From the NCBI GenBank assembly GCA_025403435.1, contig CM046350.1:27544938-27608937 (forward strand): a stretch of 64,000 nt of DNA, read 5' to 3'. The notes under the pieces were generated by a model. It ran no database searches. It was not told where the DNA came from and saw nothing but the letters and a program-made list of their open reading frames with translations. The DNA comes from Artocarpus heterophyllus. Lineage: Eukaryota; Streptophyta; Magnoliopsida; Rosales; Moraceae. Shown here in pieces: positions 1 to 9,858 of the stretch. A program made the position numbers and the translations under genes. Position 1 is the first letter of the stretch, and the number at the start of each line of letters is the position of its first letter.

Positions 1-188
1 TAAAGAAGACCAGTTAGTTGAGGCTCTTCTGGAACGTTACTTCTCTTCACGTTTTGCGAGGGTTCTTTAGCAATCAAAGGTTAGTAAGATTTGGTTAATT
101 TATGCATATAGCATGTCAAACTTTTGTTTTGGAAAATGCTTTGATGTAAAATTTTTAAAATTCTACTGTGCACTCTTTTTTTCCAACA
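1..188 (+). repeat. 5' LTR of element A, 3' end only
   Basis: This matches the last part of the LTRs ending at 6840 and 9858, including the stretch from the 'GAAGACCAGTTGGTTGAGGC'-like region to the terminal CA at 187-188. It is followed directly by the primer-binding site. The upstream part lies outside the window. Confidence 0.9.
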
Positions 189-205
189 ATTGGGATCAGA
201 GCCAT
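189..205 (+). promoter_or_regulatory. Primer-binding site (initiator Met-tRNA) of element A
   Basis: The site immediately follows the LTR end and reads ATTGGGATCAGAGCCAT. The usual plant site is TGGTATCAGAGC, complementary to initiator tRNA-Met; here the T at 194 is G. The sister copy at 9859 keeps the usual sequence. Confidence 0.88.
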
Positions 206-1857
206 GGTTGTTATATAAATTTATGAGTTTGTGATCATGTTATATGTATAAATTTTGTGATCTTAATCTCTCCTATGCTAGAATTTAATTTTATAGAGAG
301 TTGGCACTCTAGGTTTCTATATATTATATATGTCGTCATAAATTATATGGTGAATATTCATTAATTAATTATGATTGATTAAATTGTTATTTAATTATTT
401 ATTAATTAATTAATTTATACCGATTATGGTTCCTTAGAGGTTAGAATGTGTATATAGATTTTTCATGTAATTAGATGGCGGACTATCATATTCGTCTAGA
501 AATTATTATTTAGTTTTAAATTTGTAAGAATTTTGTAATTAAATAATTATTCGGAGAAGACGGATCTAGAAGATTGATGATGATGCTCCCAAGTATTTCC
601 TTAGTCTCTAATTTTATACTTTTGAATTGTTGAAAATAAAATTGATGAATTGCATTAAAAAATTATATTTTCTGGAATGGAGATTTCTGCTCGGTCAGCA
701 TGCCGAACCTCACAGTTCGACAGGTAGGCCGATGGTCACAGATCGGCAGGCTGGATGTGTGGTTCGGCAGGCCGTCAGTGAGGCAGAATCTACTGGCTCT
801 ACCGGTAGGCTAAACTTTCATGGGTTGGCAAGCCGATCCTCCTAATTGACAGGCCGATGGAGCATAACAAGCAGGCCGATCACCCAGATCGGCCTGCCGA
901 CCTAGAGCTGAAAAAAAATTCTAGAAGATGGAATTTTAATTTTGTTCTTGGGACAATTCTAAGAAACAATAAATTTTGGTATGACCGGAAATATGAAGTG
1001 TTCAATTCATATGGGATTGAAGACTTGAAGATGGAATTACATGAAGAATGATACAACTTGAGGATTCAAGGATGAAGAATCGATAATATGTCTCGATTAT
1101 TCTCTTGTAATCTTAGTGTTCTATTCTCTAGGGTGGAACCATAATATTACGGTTATATATTATTTTGCTTATAGCTTTGCTTGATTGCTTTGCTTGTCTA
1201 CATTATAATATGATTTGCCATGTATATTGATAACATGTCGTATAGAATAGGAAGTGCCACTCATATTAAAATTGTTCATGCATGATCTTAAAATAAAACC
1301 TTAATTTCAAAAAATTGAGTGGGAGAAGGTTTTTGAAGAGAGACCCTAAGGCCTCCATCGTTGGTTCATAAGCTGAACATGGTGGTCCCAACCCTTAGGA
1401 AGGGATTTCTATCATATACCAAATTGGATCTCTAAGAGGATAAGATATTTTAGCATGATTTATCCTTGCACACCCCTATGTGGTGATTATAAATCATGAA
1501 TAAAATATTAAAACGATGGTTATACACTCACGTTAATTTTATTATTAACCTCCCCTAGGAGCTCTGTTAATAAAATTAATGGCCAAAGAAACTATTATTA
1601 ATATATGCTAGATCATACGGGTCCTAGATGGCATATATTAATCAGAAGGGGATCTGTGTTCTTGATTGAATTTGGCATGACTCCCCTAGGAGCTTGTTGA
1701 ATTTTGAGTTGGGAATTATCGCTGTAAAGTTGTGATATTTTCAAGGTTTTGACACATAAACACATTTGTATGATTTTTACATGATTGTGTTATCTTACTA
1801 AATTATTATTATATGTTTGCTTATGTTTGCTATATGATTCTTTATTGTAGATTAAAA
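206..1857 (+). other. Untranslated leader of element A
   Basis: A non-coding leader of about 1.65 kb lies between the primer site and gag. It holds AT-rich TTAATTAA palindromes (about 360-420), a GC-rich array of short inverted repeats (about 689-905, listed separately) and a gag-proximal pyrimidine-rich segment ending in TTGTAG at 1845-1850, which looks like a 3' splice site. Short open frames at 627-845 and 857-1051 run across the array but match nothing I recognise and are not kept in the other copies. Confidence 0.75.
689..905 (+). repeat. Array of short GC-rich inverted repeats in the leader
   Basis: Many copies of the inverted repeat TCGGC-AG-GCCGA and its reverse TCGGC-CT-GCCGA occur, whole or as half-sites, in otherwise AT-rich DNA. 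Intact examples are near 751 and 892-901. Several copies differ by C-to-T or G-to-A changes. Equivalent arrays occur in the leaders of C, B and D and in their LTRs. Confidence 0.8.
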
Positions 1858-2703
1858 ATGTCTAAAAATGCTTTATCATCGATACTTGACAAAAACCTAT
1901 TAACCGGTGAGAACTATAACGATTGAAAACGGAACCTGGATATCGTATTGTCCTTTGAGAAACTGGAATATGTACTAACAACCCCTTGTCCTCCTGAGCC
2001 TACGGGAGATTCCACCAATGAGCAATTCCAAGCGTACTATCGTTGGAAAGATGCAAATGATCAGGTCCGCTGCTATGTTATGGCTAGCATGAACAATGTG
2101 TTGCAGGCTCAACATCAGGATTATGAGACTGCAAAGCAGATCTTGGATAATCTTGAAGATATGTTTGGAGGCCAAGCCATAACAAAGCAGCAAGGGGCGC
2201 TTTAGAAACTCTTAAACTATAAACAAAGGCTAGGGACATCTGTAAAGGAGCACATGATGTTAGTCATGGGTTACCTCGCTGAGGCTTAAACCAATGGAGC
2301 TGACATCGATGTTGAAACTCAGATGACTATGGTATTTGAGACTCTGTCTAAGGAATTTATTCCATTTAGAGCTACTATTAATTTAAGCAATAGACAAGAT
2401 ATGACCTTGACGAAATTGATGAAACAGTTACAGGAGTTTAAACTGCTAATCAGGGAGTCTCCTGCGGGTGCTGAGGCCAACATGATAGCTGCTTCTAGTT
2501 CCAATCCTAACTCTGGGAATGGAAAGAAGCAACGGGCCAAGAACGGGAAGTTTTCTATTCCTGCTACTACCAAGAGCAAGAAGAAGAAGAAGAAGAAGAA
2601 CCCAAAGAAACTTAAGTGCTTTTTCTGTGGAAAGTTCGGGCATATTAAAAAGCATTGCAAGGACTTCTTTCCAAAGGAGGTAGGTGTGATCTTCTGTATT
2701 TAG
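1858..2703 (+). pseudogene. gag: Gag (capsid/nucleocapsid) of element A, broken
   Basis: Copia Gag beginning at ATG 1858 (MSKNALSSILDK...). The N-terminal part resembles plant copia capsid domains. A lysine-rich stretch (about 2573-2610) precedes a CCHC zinc knuckle at 2617-2658 (CFFC then GH, then C), which binds RNA in the virus-like particle. Stops interrupt the frame at 1924 (Trp codon to TGA), 2203 and 2287. All are explained by C-to-T or G-to-A changes relative to element C. The downstream protease frame overlaps the end of gag, so a frame change lies near 2655-2703. Only this copy among A-D keeps an intact zinc knuckle. Confidence 0.9.
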
Positions 2704-3212
2704 AAACTTGTTTAGTTGAGGAATCTAGTGACATATGGGTCATAGATTCTGATGCAACTAATCATGTTTGTGTTTCTCTACAGGGGTTCAAAGAAATGAG
2801 AAGTCTGCTATATGAAGACTTCACGCTTCGGATGGGCGATGCATCCTTGGTCTCAGCAGAAGCAGTGGGAGACGTCCATCTTTATTTTGATAATTATAGG
2901 AATTTATTTTTGCAAGATTGTTTTTATGTCCCTAAATTTAAAAGGAATATAATATCTATAGCTTGTTTATTTAAAGACTCCTACTTGGTTTCTTTTAATG
3001 ATAAAGTGGTGATTCATAAAAACAAATCTTTTATCTGTTCTGGATGGATGCAAAATAATCTTTATTTTATCAAACCAAAGATGGACTTATTGCTTAATGT
3101 TGAGATGAATGATAATAACTCTAAAAGACTTAAAACTTCTCACTCTAATAAGACTTATCTTTGGCATTTGCACCTTGGTCATATTAACCTGAATAGAATT
3201 CAAGGTTGGTAA
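2655..3212 (+). pseudogene. Protease and GAG-pre-integrase segment of element A
   Basis: The segment begins with the aspartic protease region. The usual D-S-G-A-T-N-H active-site motif is D-S-D-A-T-N-H here (2745-2756 and onward), so the glycine after Asp-Ser is replaced. Next comes a pre-integrase domain with the block LYFDNYRNLFLQDCFYVPKF, then the start of the integrase HHCC zinc domain (LWHLHLGHINLNRI). A small deletion near 3204 relative to element C shifts the frame and ends it at 3212. The protease would cleave the Gag-Pol polyprotein; this one is unlikely to be active. Confidence 0.85.
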
Positions 3213-4215
3213 GGGATGGACCTTTAACTCACTTAAAAGTGGAATCTATACCTTAATGTGAGTCTTGTTTGGAGGGCAAAATGACCAAAAGACCATTCGG
3301 GTCTAAGAGCAATAGGGCTGAAGGGGTTCTAGAACTTGCGCATAGTGATATTTGCGGACCGATGAACATCTGGGCACGAGAAGGGTATGAGTACTTCGTC
3401 ACTTTTATTGACGATTACTCAAGATATGGGTATGTGTGCCTGATGCACCACAAAAGTGAAACTTTTGACAAGTTAAGGGAGTTTTGGGCTGAAGTGAAAA
3501 AGCAATTGGGTAGACCCATAAGGCACTTCGATCGGATCAAGGTAGGGAATACCTTTCTGATGAGTTCTTGGATCACTTGTTAGACAATGTGATTTTATCC
3601 CATTTGTCAGCACCGGGCACTCTGCAGCAAAATGGCGTAGCAAAGAGAAGAAATAGGACTTTGTTGGACATGATTAGGTCCATGATGAGTTATTCATCAT
3701 TGCCTTTATCCTTTTGGGGATATACACTACAAACCACATGTTATCTTTTGAACAATGTGCCTTCAAAATCCGTCCCTAAAACTTCTCACAAGTTATGGAT
3801 GAGTAGGAAGACATCCTTAAACCATATTCACATATGGGGATGTCCGGCTCATGTCTTGTTTAAGGATCCGAATAAATTGGAAGCACGTTTAGAAATTTGC
3901 ATGTTTATAGGATATCCAAAAGGGACTAAAGGGGGCTATTTTTATAACCCAAAGGAAAATAAAGTCGTGGTTTCAACTAATACAACTTTCCTTGAGGAGA
4001 GTTACATGACCGACTTTAAACCTCGAAGCAAAGTGGTGCTTGAGAAATTAAGGAGTGGTCCGATCACTCCAGAGGTTTTGAATGAAACCGTTTCGATCAG
4101 TGTAGAAAAACCAAACAAACCTAACAATATCCTCAGGGGCTTTGGCGTAGTGGGAGGATCGGGCGTCAACCTGAGAGGTATATGTTCAATGGGGAGGTCT
4201 TCTTGGCTAAACTAG
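3213..4215 (+). pseudogene. Integrase of element A, broken
   Basis: The zinc-domain Cys pair (CESC) at about 3258 is preceded by a CAA-to-TAA stop. The catalytic core has the first Asp (HSDICGPMN) near 3347. The second Asp region is scrambled by a frameshift around 3520-3560. The position of the catalytic Glu reads QQNGVAKRRNRT, a Glu-to-Lys change shared with element C. Core and C-terminal blocks follow ([36 protein letters not shown]). Integrase inserts the cDNA into the chromosome; this copy cannot. Confidence 0.88.
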
Positions 4216-4809
4216 ATGAACATGATAAGGATCCTTATACTTACGCAGAAGCTATAGAGGATACTGATTCAAAACTCTAGACAGAGGCCATGAACACAGA
4301 GATGAAGTCTATGGAGACTAATCAGGTCTAGGAGCTTGTGGATCTTCCCGAACGGCTAAAACCCATAGGGTGTAAGTAGATCTACAAGAGGAAAAGAGGA
4401 GTGGATGGAAAGGTCAAAACCTTTAAGGCTAGACTGGTAGGTAAGGGTTATACGCAAAAGGAAGGAATCGATTATGAGGAAACCTTTTCGCATGTAGCCA
4501 TGCTTAAGTCCATCCGGATTCTCTTGTCCATAGCTGTCACTCTCAACTATGAGATTTGGTAGATGGATGTCAAGACAACTTTTTTCAATGGCTATCTTGA
4601 TGAGTCCATATATATGGAACAACCAGACCGCTTCAAGGTCACGGGTCAATAGGGTAAAGTTTGTACGCTGCTGAAGTCAATTTATGGACTTAAACAAGCT
4701 TCTTGTTCTTGGAACATAAGATTTGATCAGGTGATCAAGACTTATGGGTTCTCACAAAATGTGGATGAACCATGTGTTTACAAACACATTAAGGATGGGA
4801 ATGTGGTTT
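4216..4809 (+). pseudogene. Reverse transcriptase of element A, N-terminal part
   Basis: Copia reverse transcriptase begins near 4290 ([13 protein letters not shown]). It has the blocks [26 protein letters not shown] and MDVKTTFFNGYLDESIYMEQP, which contains the first catalytic Asp, then SIYGLKQASCSWNIRF. Several TGG codons have become TAG (4330, 4378, 4560). The frame is cut at 4809 by a solo LTR and resumes at 6841. Confidence 0.87.
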
Positions 4810-6840
4810 TGTTAGACATGTATGCCCTAAGGAGTAAAAATGTAATAAGTTTTTGTAGACATTTTTATCAATAAAGAATTTATTCATTATTTATATACCA
4901 AATCTTGTCCTCTTTACTTTCATATTTGTTGAATGTATATTAAGCAAACAATAGTCTGAGACTGTCGGTCTAAACCTTAAGAATTAGGTATATGATAGAC
5001 GGATTATGTAGAAGACATGATTCTTAAGGTGATGGTCTAAATCATACAATCTGCAATCGAGGGAATAAAGCTGGGCACTTTATTCATGCAAAGATTGTTA
5101 TGTTGTCTATATCCCTTTTGGGAGATGGTTTGTCTTGACCATCGGACGTAGACTCCGTGAATAGAAACATTGGCATATTGTCATAAGTGACGATGTGTTG
5201 GATCGGGACATAAAGTGAATTGATTTGGATTAATAATTTTGTCTCGGCAAATCAATTCACTTTAGACAATCATTTGTGTTTTATCTTAATCCTGAGATGA
5301 ATAGTGGGAACGTTGTCTTGAATTGTGTCTTTTGATGTACCAAAGGGTGAAACCCACATCTTAATAGTGGTATACATGCCGGTACATTGGAGGCATGACT
5401 CTTGATAGCGTAGACTTGTTATTCATAGACATGGAATCCATAGCTCCTCTTTAGGAGTAATGATATTCTCTTATATGCGTTATCCTGTAATTGGAAAACT
5501 AGAGCGCTCAACGATTTGGATGCATAAGTGTAACCGAATGGTAAACTGTCTTTGGATGGTAAGTTTTCTAATGGTGAGACAATGGAACGTAAGATAAACA
5601 TAATCAGGAAGGTAAGACAGAACTTGTCCTTAAGCCGATTATGGATTATCATATGGGGATACGATACACTATGATATGTCATGGAAACTTAGCTATACGA
5701 GCTTTGTAATTCTATGTAGTTCTCGAGTACAGCTCCAAGCTTTTAGTGAAGTAGCGTTGGAGCTGATAATTATGAAATGTATATCTGGGATATTGGGTTT
5801 CCTAATTTTCAGGAGCTTGAACTATATAGGTCCATTTGGTCCCCTTTGCTAGCTCACAACATCTTGTAATGACACGACGTGCTTTTCCAATAATTGGTGA
5901 CTTGTGTCAGATTTATCAGATTGGTTAAAATTTGGAAGAATTAAATAATTCATGTTTGTTTATCGATTGAATTAATTTGTGATAAATTAATTCAAGATAA
6001 ACTTGTTGAATTATTGGGATTGGATAATTCTTGTCTGTTTATCGATTGATTTAATTTTGGATAAATTAGATCAGGATAAACTTGTAGAATTATTGAGAAT
6101 TGATTTATTTTCTTAAAGATTATCTAGATAAAGTTGTTTTGATTAGATAACTTCTCTATTGGGTTATTTAAATTAAAACTGAGACTTTATCGTATAGAAT
6201 CTTGAGTGAAAAATAAAAGATTCATGAGATTTTTTTTCCAACAGTTTGACCTACCGATGGACGTGTTCGGCCTGTCGATGGGACCTGTTCGGCCTACCGA
6301 TCAGGTGGTTCGGCCTGCCGATTAGCGAATGATAAGATCACGCGTATCCACGCAGATCTTATCAGATATTGATCCGAATTTGATTCTGATCTGAATTTTG
6401 AGACCTAATCTGATGAGGACTGACCCTAGGACCAACCTCTATAAATAGGGAATGATTCTCACAAGTTACTCAGATCAATTGAGAGATTAAGAGTGATACT
6501 CTGCTAAGTGAGAATGTGAAAACTCCCTGAGAGCTTTTGTTCATAAATCACGAACACTTGCTTTGGGTTCTCTCGATTGGTTGGAAGGAGAGTCATCGGT
6601 GGAAGAGCTGTACGTGTGAGCCCACACTCACTCCGGTCGTAGATAGAGAATAGCAAAGAAGACCAGTTGGTTGAGGCTCTTCTGGAACGTTATTTCTCTT
6701 CACAGATTGGGGAGGTTCTTCAGCATACAAAGGTTAGTAAGATCTGGTTAATTTATGCGTATAGCATGTCAAACTTGTGTTTTAGAAATTACTCTGATGA
6801 AAAAAATTTTAAAATTCCACTACGCGTAATTTTTCTAATA
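4810..6840 (+). mobile_element. Solo LTR of the A-D family nested inside element A
   Basis: A complete LTR (2031 bp) begins TGTTAGACATG and ends CTAATA (usual end CAACA). It is flanked by the 5-bp duplication GGTTT at 4805-4809 and 6841-6845. The reverse transcriptase frame continues on the far side at the YVDD motif, so this is an insertion followed by loss of the internal region through LTR-LTR recombination. It holds a 16-bp-stem hairpin (5212-5263), two tandem repeats (about 5938-6105), a GC inverted-repeat array (about 6243-6330) and a TATA box (6440-6450). Confidence 0.93.
6440..6450 (+). promoter_or_regulatory. TATA box of the nested solo LTR
   Basis: TATAAATAGGG follows the conserved CCTAGGACCAACCTC block. 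The same box is found in the LTRs of A (9457-9466) and C (39390-39400). It should set the start of the element transcript. Confidence 0.75.
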
Positions 6841-6845
6841 GGTTT

Positions 6846-7320
6846 TTCACTGCTCTATGTAGATGACATTCTGCTAATTGGCAATGACGTTGGGGCATTG
6901 TCATCGGTTAAATTATGGTTGGCCAAGCAGTTTGACATGAAGGACTTGGGTAAGGCTAATTTTGTTCTCGGTATCTAGATATTTCAGATAGGAAGAACAA
7001 AATGATAGCTTTGTCCCAGGTCGGCTACATAGATAAAATTCTTAGGAGGTTTGCAATGTAGGATTCCAAAAAAGGTGGGTAACCATCTAGGCTTGGAATT
7101 ACTCTTTCTAAGAAAGACTCTCCAAAGTCTTATGAAGAAAGAGAATACATGAAGCATGTGCCTTATGCTTCGGCAGTGGGTAGTCTCGTGTATGCCATGC
7201 TTTGCACACGACCGAATATTAGCTATGCGGTCGAGATCGTAAGTCGATTTCAGGTGGATCCAGGACCAAACATTGGGTTGCGGTAAAGCATATTTTCAAG
7301 TACCTAAGAAGGACTCGAGG
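6846..7320 (+). pseudogene. Reverse transcriptase of element A, C-terminal part
   Basis: The frame resumes after the solo LTR with the catalytic YVDD box (6856-6867) and the following block ILLIGNDVGALSSVKLW. The blocks KQFDMKDLGKANFVLGI and the connection region VPYASAVGSLVYAMLCTRP follow. A stop at 6976-6978 (LGI-stop) and further lesions near 7060-7080 break the frame. Confidence 0.85.
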
Positions 7321-7324
7321 GTAT

Positions 7325-7843
7325 ATGCTTGTATATTCAGGTGAGGACCTGATTCCTCTAGGATATACTGATTCAGATTTTCAATCCTGTCTGGATTCTA
7401 AGAAATCAACTTCGGGTTTTTTGTTTACTCTGGGCGGTGGTGCCGTTAGATGGAGAAGTGCTAAGCAAGATTGCACTTTGAATTCAATGATGGAGGCCGA
7501 GTATGTGGCAGCTAGTGATGCTTCGAAAGAAGCAGTGTGGCTCTGCAAGTTCCTTGGGGATCTTGAAGTTATTCCTGGTACGGATAAGGTGGTATCACTG
7601 TACTGTGATAACAGTACGACGGTAACTAATGCTAAGGAACCAAGATTTCACAAGAAGAGTAAGCATATTGATCAGAAGTATCATGTGATAAAGGACTTCA
7701 TTGAGGGCGAGCATGTCACGGTGTGCAAGATCGAGTCAGAGGACAATTTAGCTGATCCATTTATGAAGACACTTATAGGGAGAGTCTTCGAGAGGCATGT
7801 GAAAGCTATGTGGATGCAAGATTTGTCATATTTACTCACTTAG
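7325..7843 (+). pseudogene. RNase H domain of element A
   Basis: A 172-codon open stretch ends at the natural Pol stop. It has the copia RNase H blocks GYTDSDFQSCLDS (catalytic Asp), MEAEYVAASDASKEA (catalytic Glu) and LYCDNSTTVTNAKEPRFHKK (catalytic Asp), then EDNLADPFMKTL at the end. All three acidic residues are present, so this is the best preserved domain of element A. RNase H removes the RNA strand during cDNA synthesis. Confidence 0.88.
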
Positions 7844-7857
7844 TGCAAGTGGGAGAT
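7844..7857 (+). promoter_or_regulatory. Polypurine tract of element A
   Basis: The purine-rich AAGTGGGAGA lies directly before the LTR start TGTTAGAC, and primes plus-strand cDNA in LTR retrotransposons. The same tract precedes the 3' LTRs of B, C and D. Confidence 0.8.
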
Positions 7858-9858
7858 TGTTAGACATGTATGCCCTAAGGAGTAAAAATGTAATAAGTTT
7901 TTGGAGACATTTTTATCAATAAAGAATTTATTCATTATTTATATACCAAATCTTGTCCTCTTTATTTCATATTTGTTGAATGTATGTTAAGCAAACAATA
8001 GTCTGAGACTATCGGTCTAAACCTTAAGAATTGGGCATATGATGGACGGATTATGCGGAAGACACGATTCTTAAGGTGATGGTCTAAATCATACGATCCG
8101 TAATCGAGGGAATAAAGTTGGGCACTTTATTCATGCAAAGATTGTTATGTCATCTATATCCCTTTAGGGAGATGGTTTGTCTTGACCATCAGAGGTGGAC
8201 TCCGTAAATAGAAACATTGACACGTTGTCATAGGTGATGATGTGTTGGATCGGGACATAAAGTGAATTGATTTGGATTAATAATTCTGTTTCGGCAAATC
8301 AATTCACTTTAGACAATCATTTGTGTTGTATCTTAATCCTGAGATGAATAGTGGGCCCGTTTTCTTGACTTGTATCTTTTGATGTACCAAAGGATGACAC
8401 CCACATCTTAATAGTGGTATGATAGCGTAGACTTGTTATTCATAGATATGGAATCCATAGCTCTTCTTTAGGAGTAATGATATCCTCGTATATGCGTTAT
8501 CCTGTAATTGAAAAACTAGAGCGCTCAACCATTTGGATACATAGGTGTAACCGAATGGTATACTGTCATTGGATAGTAAGTTTTCTGATGATGAGATAAT
8601 GGAATGTAAGATAAAAATAATCGGCAAGATAAGACAGAACTTGTCCTCAAGCCAATTATAGATTATCATATAGGGATACGATACACTATGATATGTCATG
8701 GAGATTAGCTATATGAGTTTCGTAATTCTATGTAGTTCGAGAACGTAGCTCCAAGCTTTTAGTGGAGTAGCGTTGGAGTTGATAAATATGAAATATATAT
8801 CTGGGATATTAGGTTTCGTAATTATCGAGAGCTTAAACTATGTAGGTCCATTTGGTCCCCTTTGCTAACTCATAACATCCTGTAACAACACGACGTGCTT
8901 TTTCAATAATTGATGACTTATGTCAGATTTATCATATTGATTAAAATTTAGAAGAATTAAATAATTCATGTCTATTTTTCGATTGAATTAATTTTGTAAT
9001 AAATTGATTCAAGATAAACTTGTTGAATTATTGGGATCGGGTAATTCTTGTTTATTTATCAGTTGATTTAATTTTGGATAAATTAGATCAGGATAAACTT
9101 GTAGAATTATTGGGAATTAATTTATTTTCTTAGAGATTATCTAGATAAAGTTGTTTTGATTAGATAACTTCTCTATTGGGTTATTTGAATTAAAACTGAG
9201 ACTTTATCCTATAGAATCTAGGGTGGAAAATAAAAGATTCGTGAAATTTTTTATTCGGTAGTTTGGCCTGCCGATGGACGTGTTCGGCCTACTGATGGGA
9301 CCTGTTCGACTTACCGATCAGGTGGTTCGGCCTGTCGATCAACGAAGGATAAGATCACGCGTTTCCACATGGATCTTATTAGATATTGATCTAAATTTGA
9401 TTCTGATCCAAGTTTTGAGACTTAATCTGATAAGGACTGACCCTAGGACCAACCTCTATAAATAAGGAGGATTCTCACAAGTTACTTAGATCAATTGAGA
9501 TATTAAGAGTGATACTCTACCAGTGAGAATCTGAAAACTCCCTGAGAGCTTTTGTTCACAAATCACAAACACTTGCTTTGGGTTCTCTCTATTGGTTGGA
9601 AGGAGAGTCACCTAGTGGAAGAGCTATACGTGTGAGCCCACACTCACTCTAGTCGTGGATAAAGAATAACAAAGAAGACCAGTTGGTTGAGGCTCTTCTA
9701 GGAACGTTACTTCTCTTCACGATTTGCGAAGGTTCTTCAGTAATCAAAGGTTAGTAAGATCTGGTTAATTTATGCATATAGCATGTCAAACTTGTGTTTT
9801 AGAAAATACTCTGATGTAAAATTTTTAAAATTCCGCTGCGCACTCTCTTTTTTCAACA
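7858..9858 (+). repeat. 3' LTR of element A
   Basis: A 2001-bp LTR runs from TGTTAGACATG to CAACA. It has the hairpin with 16-bp arms at 8259-8310, the two-unit tandem repeat, the GC inverted-repeat array at about 9258-9345 and a TATA box at 9457-9466. A short block containing the 'CATGCCGGTACATTGGAGGCATGACTC'-type segment present at about 5378-5404 is missing near 8420. Confidence 0.92.

Larger units (their letters stand above)
1..9858 (+). mobile_element. Ty1/copia LTR retrotransposon, element A (family A-D)
   Basis: An LTR retrotransposon in plus orientation. The order is partial 5' LTR (to 188), primer-binding site, long leader, gag, protease, integrase, reverse transcriptase, RNase H, polypurine tract and 3' LTR (7858-9858). 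Integrase before reverse transcriptase is the copia order. Without the nested solo LTR at 4810-6840 and one target duplication, the internal region is about 5.6 kb. LTRs of about 2 kb and the Pol sequence resemble the Angela/BARE-1 type (tentative). All coding regions contain stops or frameshifts, so it is inactive. The left end lies outside the window, so no target duplication can be checked. Confidence 0.93.

Noticed and set aside
689..905. Regularly repeated short palindromes considered as a CRISPR array
   Set aside because: Units are 12 bp with irregular spacing and vary in sequence, the genome is a plant, and there are no cas genes.
627..1051. Two short plus-strand frames in the leader of element A
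   Set aside because: They arise from the low-stop GC repeat array and are not kept at matching positions in C, B or D.
6667..6978. 103-codon frame running from LTR into reverse transcriptase
   Set aside because: It is a chance fusion across the solo LTR junction; only the part after 6845 is reverse transcriptase.
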